DNA of 64,000 nucleotides from Kitasatospora sp. NBC_00458 (GTDB lineage Bacteria; Actinomycetota; Actinomycetes; Streptomycetales; Streptomycetaceae). The notes beneath the pieces are model-generated. The model worked only from the letters and a program-made list of their open reading frames with translations. It did no database searches and was not told the origin of the DNA. The stretch spans positions 6,535,001 through 6,599,000 of the forward strand of contig NZ_CP107904.1 in assembly GCF_036013975.1 (NCBI RefSeq), read 5' to 3'. Shown piece after piece: positions 58,569 to 64,000 of this stretch. Positions within the stretch are counted from its first letter, which is position 1; the number at the start of each line of letters is the position of its first letter. A program made the position numbers and the translations under genes.

Positions 58569-59360
58569 ATGAGCGACGTGCTGGAGCTGGTGGACGTATC
58601 CGTGGTCCGGGAGGAGCGCGCGCTGGTCGACCAGGTCTCGTGGTCCATCTCGGAGGGCGAGCGCTGGGTCATCCTCGGCCCGAACGGCGCCGGGAAGACC
58701 ACCCTGCTGCAGATCGCCTCCACGTACCTCTTCCCGACCTCCGGCAAGGTCACCGTCCTCGGCGAGAAGCTCGGCGAGGTCGACGTCTTCGAGCTGCGCT
58801 CCCGGGTCGGCCTGGCCGGTGCCGCCATGTTCGACAAGCTGCCCGCCGAGCAGACCGTGCTGCAGACCGTCCTCACCGCCGCCTACGGCATGACGGTCAC
58901 CTGGCAGGAGACCTACGAGCAGTCCGACGAGTCCCGCGCGCTGGCCCTGCTCGACCGCCTCGGCATGTCCGGCCTGACCGCCCGCAAGTTCGGCACCCTC
59001 TCCGAGGGCGAGCGCAAGCGCACCCTGATCGCCCGCGCCCTGATGACCGACCCCGAGCTGCTGCTGCTCGACGAGCCCGCCGCCGGCCTCGACCTCGGCG
59101 GCCGCGAGGACCTCGTCCGCCGGCTCGGCGCCCTGGCCCAGGACGAGTTCGCGCCGGCCATGGCGATGGTCACCCACCACGTCGAGGAGATCGCCCCCGG
59201 CTTCACCCACGTGCTGATGATCCGCCAGGGCAAGGTGCTCACCGCCGGTCCGATCGACACCGAGCTGACCGCCCGTAACCTGTCCAAGTGCTTCGGCCTC
59301 CCGCTCATGCTGGAGCGGCACGGCGACCGCTGGTCCGCCCAGGGCCTGCCGCTCGGCTGA
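58569..59360 (+). CDS. Stand-alone ABC transporter ATP-binding protein
   Basis: A 263-residue single-cassette ATPase. Walker A is ILGPNGAGKTTLLQIAS, Walker B LLLLDEPAAGLDLGG, and the H-loop VTHHVEEIAPG. The signature motif reads LSEGERKRTLIARAL, with Glu replacing the usual second Gly of LSGGE. The long insertion around QETYEQSDESRALALL before it resembles the ModF/YlmA-like group that lacks a partner permease. No transporter subunit is adjacent, so the role may be regulatory or cytosolic. ATG 58569 has AAGG about 11 bases upstream. The gene is monocistronic. Confidence 0.85.
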   Translation: MSDVLELVDVSVVREERALVDQVSWSISEGERWVILGPNGAGKTTLLQIASTYLFPTSGKVTVLGEKLGEVDVFELRSRVGLAGAAMFDKLPAEQTVLQTVLTAAYGMTVTWQETYEQSDESRALALLDRLGMSGLTARKFGTLSEGERKRTLIARALMTDPELLLLDEPAAGLDLGGREDLVRRLGALAQDEFAPAMAMVTHHVEEIAPGFTHVLMIRQGKVLTAGPIDTELTARNLSKCFGLPLMLERHGDRWSAQGLPLG

Positions 59361-59508
59361 GCGCCGCAGCCCCTTCCCCCACCGCCGTTCCCCACCGCTG
59401 TTCCCCGCCGCCCGGACCCCGCCGCCCGGTCCCTGTTTCCCGCCCCCGGTCCCGGGCCGGCGGGGACCGGGACCGCCGGCCGGGGGGCACTGAACTCCAC
59501 TGAACTGG

Positions 59509-59532
59509 AACCGGTCGCACGTGCGACCGGTT
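59509..59532. promoter_or_regulatory. Perfect 24-bp palindrome without spacer
   Basis: AACCGGTCGCAC directly followed by its reverse complement GTGCGACCGGTT. It lies 149 bases after the ABC ATPase stop and 50 bases before the NfeD -10 box. Two tandem CACTGAACTS copies (59488-59507) abut it. It could be an operator for the nfeD-SPFH operon or a terminator arm; a contiguous palindrome favours protein binding. Confidence 0.55.
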
Positions 59533-59582
59533 TCCGCCCCTCCACCTGCGGGAACTGACCGCCTGGTAGGCCCTTCCCTCCC

Positions 59583-59595
59583 TAGGATGGACACG
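59583..59595 (+). promoter_or_regulatory. -10 box for a leaderless nfeD-SPFH transcript
   Basis: TAGGAT (59583-59588) lies six bases before GTG 59595. CTGACC (59555-59560) is a weak -35 at a long 22-bp spacing. Confidence 0.5.
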
Positions 59596-60017
59596 TGGAC
59601 AGCTGGATCTGGTGGCTCCTGGCCGCCGTCGGCCTCGGTATACCGCTGGTGATCACGGTGATGCCGGAGTTCGCCATGTTCGCCGTCGGCGCGCTCGTCG
59701 CCGCCGGCGTGGCGGGCCTGGGAGCCGACCCGGTGTGGCAGGTGCTGGCCTTCGTCGCGGCCTCGGTCGCGCAGCTGGTCGTGGTCCGCCCCATCGCGTA
59801 CCGGGCACTGCGGAAGGGCTCGCAGGTCAAGATGGGCATCGAGGCGCTGAAGGGCGCCACCGCGGTCGTCGCGGAAAGGGTCGACGGGGAGGGCGGACGG
59901 ATCAAGCTCAACGGCGAGATCTGGTCGGCCCGCGCGCTCCACCCCGAGCAGGTCTACCAGCCGGGGCAGCAGGTCGACGTCGTCGAAATCCAGGGCGCGA
60001 CCGCCCTGGTCATCTAG
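59595..60017 (+). CDS. NfeD family membrane protein
   Basis: A 140-residue protein. Two or three N-terminal membrane helices (about 3-75; WLLAAVGLGIPLVITVMPEF) precede a C-terminal OB-fold of about 60 residues (LKGATAVVAERVDGEGGRIK, WSARALHPEQVYQPGQQVDV), the short NfeD form. NfeD proteins partner SPFH/stomatin proteins, encoded directly downstream, and together organise membrane microdomains. GTG 59595 is the leaderless start; the SPFH gene begins 10 bases after its stop. Confidence 0.88.
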   Translation: MDSWIWWLLAAVGLGIPLVITVMPEFAMFAVGALVAAGVAGLGADPVWQVLAFVAASVAQLVVVRPIAYRALRKGSQVKMGIEALKGATAVVAERVDGEGGRIKLNGEIWSARALHPEQVYQPGQQVDVVEIQGATALVI

Positions 60018-60027
60018 GGGAGAGTCC

Positions 60028-61083
60028 GTGGAACCCGTCCTTATCGTCCTGGTCGTCCTGGTCGTGGTGGCCTTCATCGCGCTGATCAAGACGATTCAGG
60101 TCATCCCGCAGGCCAGCGCCGCGATCGTGGAGCGCTTCGGCCGCTACACCCGGACGCTCAACGCGGGACTGAACATCGTCGTCCCGTTCATCGACCGCGT
60201 CCGCAACCGGATCGACCTGCGCGAGCAGGTCGTGCCGTTCCCGCCGCAGCCGGTGATCACCCAGGACAACCTGGTGGTCAACATCGACACGGTGATCTAC
60301 TACCAGGTCACCGACGCCCGCGCCGCCACCTACGAGGTCGCCAGCTACATCCAGGCGATCGAGCAGCTCACCGTCACCACGCTGCGCAACATCATCGGTT
60401 CGATGGACCTGGAGTCCACCCTGACCTCGCGCGAGGTCATCAACGCCGGTCTGCGCGGGGTGCTGGACGAGGCCACCGGCAAGTGGGGCATCCGGGTCAA
60501 CCGCGTCGAGCTCAAGGCCATCGAGCCGCCGACCTCCATCCAGGACTCGATGGAGAAGCAGATGCGCGCCGAGCGTGACAAGCGCGCCGCGATCCTCACC
60601 GCCGAGGGCAACCGGCAGTCCCAGATCCTGCGCGCCGAGGGTGAGAAGCAGGCCGAGGTGCTCAAGGCCGAGGGTGAGGCCCAGGCCGCGGTGCTGCGCG
60701 CCGACGGTGAGGCGGCCGCCATCCGGACCGTCTTCGAGGCGATCCACGAGGGCGACGCCGACCAGAAGCTGCTCGCCTACCAGTACCTGCAGACGCTGCC
60801 CGAGCTGGCCAAGGGCGACGCCAACAAGCTCTGGATCATCCCGAGCGAGATCGGCGACGCGCTCAAGGGCATCGGCGGCGCGTTCACCGGCGCGTCCGGC
60901 CTCGGCGGCGGTGCCAACGGCGCCGCGGTCGCCGCCCCGAGTGCCCCGGCCGCGCCTCCGGCCGCCACCCAGGTGCCGCTCGACCCGGCGGCCGGTCCGC
61001 GCCCGCTGGACACCGACACCAAGGGCTCGGCCCGCCCCCGGATCGACCCGCTCCGCGAGTACCGCAAGAGCGACCCGGAGTGA
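60028..61083 (+). CDS. SPFH/stomatin-like protein (slipin/QmcA type)
   Basis: A 351-residue SPFH protein. An N-terminal membrane anchor (about 3-22, PVLIVLVVLVVVAFIALI) is followed by SAAIVERFGRYTRTLNAGLN, the stomatin motif, and the prohibitin-type domain to about 190. A long charged coiled coil (about 180-250; repeated AEGEKQAEVLKAEGEAQA) drives oligomerisation. The C-terminal ~65 residues are Ala/Pro-rich. It should form membrane rings with NfeD. GTG 60028 has GGGGAG about six bases upstream. A strong terminator follows. Confidence 0.9.
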   Translation: MEPVLIVLVVLVVVAFIALIKTIQVIPQASAAIVERFGRYTRTLNAGLNIVVPFIDRVRNRIDLREQVVPFPPQPVITQDNLVVNIDTVIYYQVTDARAATYEVASYIQAIEQLTVTTLRNIIGSMDLESTLTSREVINAGLRGVLDEATGKWGIRVNRVELKAIEPPTSIQDSMEKQMRAERDKRAAILTAEGNRQSQILRAEGEKQAEVLKAEGEAQAAVLRADGEAAAIRTVFEAIHEGDADQKLLAYQYLQTLPELAKGDANKLWIIPSEIGDALKGIGGAFTGASGLGGGANGAAVAAPSAPAAPPAATQVPLDPAAGPRPLDTDTKGSARPRIDPLREYRKSDPE

Positions 61084-61152
61084 TCCCCGGGCCCCCGGCC
61101 CGACCGGCCCGGGGCCCGTCCGACGCCGTACGGCGCCCGCCGTCGTCCGTCC

Positions 61153-61203
61153 GACGCCCGGGGGCCCGCTTCCCGTAGCGCACGGGGCGGGCCCCCGGGC
61201 GTC
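61153..61203 (+). terminator. Terminator of the nfeD-SPFH operon
   Basis: Perfect 17-bp stem 61153-61169/61187-61203, 17-base loop, followed by TTT. One of the few here with a T-tract. Confidence 0.85.
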
Positions 61204-61312
61204 TTTCGCGACGGTGTGTCGAACATCCCGAATCCCGGTCGCCGCTGGAACGGCCACCCTCCCGTCGGGCATGATCGCCGCGGATGGACAGGACCGGCAG
61301 GGGAGGTGGCTC

Positions 61313-62071
61313 ATGACGACCTGGGAGGCGATCGCCGTCCTGGTGGCGGGTGTCGGTGCCGGAATGATCAACGTGATCGTCGGCTCGGGGACCCTGATCA
61401 CCTTCCCCGTGCTGCTCGCCGTCGGACTCCCACCGGTCACCGCCAACGTCTCCAACTCCTTCGGCCTGGTCCCCGGCTCGCTCAGCGGCGTGATCGGCTA
61501 CCGCCGGGAGCTGGCCGGCCAGGGCGCGCGGCTCGCCCGCTTCGGCACCGCCTCACTGCTCGGCGGGGTGCTCGGCGCCTACCTGCTGATCGAACTGCCC
61601 AGCAGCGCCTTCGACGCGATCGTCCCGGTGCTGATCCTGCTCGCCCTGGTCCTGGTGATCGTCCAGCCCCGGGTGGCCAAGGCCGTCGCCGCCCGCCGAC
61701 GCCCCGACGGAGACCCGCACGGCGGCCCGCTGCTGCTCGTCGGCATCTTCCTCACCGGCGTCTACGGCGGCTACTTCGGCGCCGCCCAGGGCGTCCTGCT
61801 GCTGGCCCTGATGGGCATGATGCTCCAAGAGGAGCTCCAGCGGATCAACGGCATCAAGAACGCCCTGGCGATGATCGTCAACGGCGTCGCCGCGCTGTTC
61901 TTCCTCTTCACCTCGACCGTGAACTGGGCGGCCGCCGGCCTGATCGCGGTGGGTTCGCTCGTCGGCGGCCTGGTCGGCGCCAAGGTCGGCCGGAAGCTGC
62001 CGCCGCAGGCCCTGCGCGCGGTGATCGTCGTCGTCGGCCTGGCCGCCGTCGTCAAACTGCTCACGAGCTAG
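61313..62071 (+). CDS. TSUP (TauE/SafE) family permease
   Basis: A 252-residue membrane protein with about eight helices. GMINVIVGSGTLITFPVLLA and GLPPVTANVSNSFGLVPGSL in the first half, and GVYGGYFGAAQGVLLLALMG with RINGIKNALAMIVNGVAALF in the second, are the duplicated TSUP signature. Members export sulfite, sulfoacetate or other organosulfonates; the substrate here is unknown. ATG 61313 has GGGGAGGTGG upstream. DUF1272 and a pterin dehydratase follow in the same direction, loosely spaced. Confidence 0.9.
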   Translation: MTTWEAIAVLVAGVGAGMINVIVGSGTLITFPVLLAVGLPPVTANVSNSFGLVPGSLSGVIGYRRELAGQGARLARFGTASLLGGVLGAYLLIELPSSAFDAIVPVLILLALVLVIVQPRVAKAVAARRRPDGDPHGGPLLLVGIFLTGVYGGYFGAAQGVLLLALMGMMLQEELQRINGIKNALAMIVNGVAALFFLFTSTVNWAAAGLIAVGSLVGGLVGAKVGRKLPPQALRAVIVVVGLAAVVKLLTS

Positions 62072-62172
62072 CCGGGGCCCGCTCCGGTGGAGCGGCGGCC
62101 CGGCTCTGCGGTGCGCCCGCGGACGCCGGGGCCCGGTCCGTTTTCCCCGAACACGCCCTGGGAGGCACACCG

Positions 62173-62349
62173 ATGGCCCTGGAGATGCGGGAGATCTGCG
62201 AGCGCTGCGAGGTGTCGCTGACGCCGGACGGCCCGGCTTCTATATGTTCCTACGAGTGCACCTTCTGCGCGGCGTGCACCGAGGCGATGGCCGGCGGCTG
62301 CCCCAACTGCGGCGGCGAGCTGGTGCCCCGTCCGCGCCGGAAGAGCTGA
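62173..62349 (+). CDS. DUF1272 zinc-ribbon protein
   Basis: A 58-residue protein: EICERCEVSLTPDGPASICS, YECTFCAACTEAMAGGCPNC, GGELVPRPRRKS. Eight or nine Cys in CxxC-type pairs match DUF1272, predicted to bind one or two zinc ions. Function is unknown; a protein- or nucleic-acid-binding zinc ribbon is plausible. ATG 62173 has GGAGG ten bases upstream. It lies 44 bases ahead of the pterin dehydratase gene. Confidence 0.85.
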   Translation: MALEMREICERCEVSLTPDGPASICSYECTFCAACTEAMAGGCPNCGGELVPRPRRKS

Positions 62350-62392
62350 CACCTTCCCACCGACTGCTGGTACGCGTGACGGGAGCGGGCCG

Positions 62393-62695
62393 ATGAGCCG
62401 AGCACGGCTGACCGAGGACGAGATCACTGCGGGGCTGGAGGGCCTGCCGGACTGGTCGCGCGACGGCGACTCGCTCGTCCGCACCGCCGAGGCACCCGAC
62501 TTCCCGGCCGGGATCCGGGCCGTGACCGCCGTCGCCGAAGCCGCCGAGTCGATGGACCACCACCCCGACATCGACATCCGCTGGCGGACCCTGCGCTTCG
62601 TCCTCTCCACCCACAGCGCCGGCGGCCTCACCGCCCTCGACCTCGCCCTCGCCGCCCGGATCGACGCCATCCTGCGCACGGAGTCCGCCCGCTAG
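62393..62695 (+). CDS. 4a-hydroxytetrahydrobiopterin dehydratase (PCD/DCoH)
   Basis: A 100-residue pterin carbinolamine dehydratase: LTEDEITAGLEGLPDWSRDG at the start and AESMDHHPDIDIRWRTLRFV, where DHHPD carries the catalytic His pair, then a Leu-rich C-terminal helix. The enzyme regenerates quinonoid dihydropterin after aromatic amino-acid hydroxylases, or has a related pterin role. No hydroxylase gene is in view. ATG 62393 follows GGGAG. Confidence 0.9.
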   Translation: MSRARLTEDEITAGLEGLPDWSRDGDSLVRTAEAPDFPAGIRAVTAVAEAAESMDHHPDIDIRWRTLRFVLSTHSAGGLTALDLALAARIDAILRTESAR

Positions 62696-62842
62696 TGTCC
62701 TCCGGGGCGTGCCCGGCCCGCCCGGCCCGCCCGTCCCGTTCGTCCCGCCGGTCACTGCCCCGGCGGGCACACCGGAACCGTCCGCTCCGGGGCCGTGAGA
62801 TGCTGGCTGCCGTTGTGCAGGCGGTCGGGAGGGACGGAACGG

Positions 62843-64000
62843 ATGGCTCAGGACCCCCTCGGCGACGGTCGGCCGCAGCAGTGGCAGGCGCAGCAGGTGC
62901 CGCAGGAGTGGCCCGCCGGGTACGGCGAACACGCCGGGCAGGCCTGGCCGGGGGAGCAGGGGTACGGGGCCGGCGACGGCACGGCGTACCCGGACCGGGG
63001 ATACGGCGAGACCGCGTACGGGCAGGGCGGCCACCAGGACGGGACGTACGGTCGGCACGACCAGTACAACCAGTACAACCAGTACGTCCAGGGCGATCAG
63101 TACGTCCAGGGCCAGTACGTCCAGGGCGAGGAGTACGGCCAGGCCGACCCGTACGTGCGGTACGACCAGGGCACGCAGTACCAGCCGCACCAGCAGTACG
63201 CCGACTACGGCCAGCAGCAGTACGCGCCCTACGCCGTCCCGCAGCAGCCGGTGGGGGAGGAGCTGTACGCGCCCGCCGGCGCCGAGTACTCCGCCGACGG
63301 CTATGTGCACCTCGAACCGGAGCCCGAGCCCGAGCCGCTCCCCGCGCCGGAACCCGAGGCGGAGGCGGAGACGTCGGTGCGGACCGCCGGACCCGCGGCC
63401 GGACCCGCCGCCGGGCCGCGTGCCCGGGCCGGTCTCGCGGCCAGGGCCCGGGCCGCCACCGACGCCGCCGCCGAGCACACGCCGAGCAGGCGCGCCCTCG
63501 CCGTCCGGACGGGCGCCGGCGTCGCCGCGCTCGGGGTCCTGATCGCGGCCGGACTGACGGTCGGTTCGGACGGCGGCGGCCGCGGGTCCGCCGGTGCCGC
63601 CGCCGGCGGGGAGCCGGGCTTCACCGTCGCCCACACCAGGATGTGGTCCGCCCAGTCCGTTCCGGTCACCCAGGCCGCCCAGCCGGGCGGCGACGACACA
63701 CTGGTCGGCAGCTGGCTGCTGGCCGACACGGTGGTGCGCGCCGACGCGACCGGCGTCCACGCGTACGACCTGGCGGCCGGTCGCCCCACCTGGTCGGTGG
63801 AGCCGCCCGCCGCCGGAGCCGTCCCCTGCGGGCTCTCCCCGGGCGTCAACGAGGCGGGGGTGGGTGCGGTGCTGTTCCGGCCCCAGGCCGATCCGAAGAG
63901 CCCCTGCGCCCTCGTCGCCGCGGTCGACACCAAGGCCGGGAAGACCGCGTGGACGAAGACGCTCTCCGAGGTCAAGGGCCTCTACACCGCCCGCATCGGC
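62843..64000 (+). CDS. Q/Y-rich membrane protein with PQQ-like extracellular domain (truncated by window edge)
   Basis: The first 386 codons of a gene running past the window. Residues 1-160 are low-complexity, rich in Gln, Tyr and Gly, with short repeats such as YNQYNQYVQGDQYVQGQYVQ. Residues 160-205 are acidic/Pro/Ala. A membrane helix follows (about 218-238, TGAGVAALGVLIAAGLTVG). The remaining part (GGDDTLVGSWLLADTVVRAD, GVHAYDLAAGRPTWSVEPPA, KAGKTAWTKT) resembles PQQ-like beta-propeller blades. The cytoplasmic tail might mediate assembly; no enzymatic motif is seen. ATG 62843 has GGGAGGG nine bases upstream. Confidence 0.7.
   Translation, partial: MAQDPLGDGRPQQWQAQQVPQEWPAGYGEHAGQAWPGEQGYGAGDGTAYPDRGYGETAYGQGGHQDGTYGRHDQYNQYNQYVQGDQYVQGQYVQGEEYGQADPYVRYDQGTQYQPHQQYADYGQQQYAPYAVPQQPVGEELYAPAGAEYSADGYVHLEPEPEPEPLPAPEPEAEAETSVRTAGPAAGPAAGPRARAGLAARARAATDAAAEHTPSRRALAVRTGAGVAALGVLIAAGLTVGSDGGGRGSAGAAAGGEPGFTVAHTRMWSAQSVPVTQAAQPGGDDTLVGSWLLADTVVRADATGVHAYDLAAGRPTWSVEPPAAGAVPCGLSPGVNEAGVGAVLFRPQADPKSPCALVAAVDTKAGKTAWTKTLSEVKGLYTARIG

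Overview
The window is very GC-rich, has strong G/C bias at third codon positions, short intergenic gaps, GTG/TTG starts, almost no TTA codons, and a gene repertoire typical of an actinomycete. The Asp23-DUF2273-AmaP operon, an SGM_5486-type peptide, a MerR/thioredoxin pair and a free-standing TldD/TldE pair point to Streptomycetaceae (Streptomyces or Kitasatospora). It reads as chromosomal core sequence with an exopolysaccharide (EPS) island and one insertion sequence. I saw no rRNA, tRNA, CRISPR array or prophage.

Layout. 1-8.1 kb: the 5' part of a 3-hydroxyacyl-CoA dehydrogenase, a glutamine-synthetase-like enzyme followed by an amidohydrolase (a split FluG-like pair), a lipoprotein, a secreted subtilisin-like protease, a lone HipA-like kinase and an SRPBCC protein. 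8.4-20.1 kb: a Wzx/Wzy-type EPS cluster. It contains a glycosyltransferase, a priming sugar transferase, Wzy, Wzx, a polysaccharide deacetylase, a second glycosyltransferase, a Wzz-like protein, a BcsL/CelD-like acetyltransferase and a convergent secreted glycoside hydrolase. The wzy-like gene carries the only in-frame TTA codon I found in a convincing gene here, which suggests bldA control. 20.4-24.9 kb: a secreted PQQ-like protein, an ABC-F ATPase behind a seven-residue leader ORF, a small HTH protein and an enoyl-CoA hydratase. 25.0-26.5 kb: an intact IS30-family element sitting at the apex of the enoyl-CoA hydratase terminator hairpin. 26.6-29.0 kb: a five-gene Asp23/Gls24 envelope-stress operon.

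29-38.9 kb: an SDR with altered catalytic residues, MerR/thioredoxin, SURF1, a DEDDh exonuclease-BRCT protein, a zinc alcohol dehydrogenase, a DUF485/acetate-symporter operon behind a Crp-like site, MoaA, two small conserved proteins and the tRNA 2'-phosphotransferase KptA. 38.9-47.7 kb: TldE/TldD, a metallo-beta-lactamase-fold hydrolase, the fabG-fabI operon and a WXG100-like/DUF6571-like pair. 47.9-52.3 kb: a FadR-type regulator divergent from a CynX/NimT-type MFS transporter with its SGM_5486 peptide, SixA and SerB. 52.7-64 kb: a double-FHA ABC transporter, a GAF histidine kinase/LuxR regulator pair, a lone ABC ATPase, NfeD/SPFH, a TSUP permease, DUF1272, pterin carbinolamine dehydratase, and a truncated Q/Y-rich membrane protein.

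Regulation visible in the sequence: about a dozen genes have a TANNNT-like -10 box 6-8 nt before the start codon and lack a convincing Shine-Dalgarno, so leaderless transcription looks common. Several convergent gene pairs are separated by long perfect hairpins.
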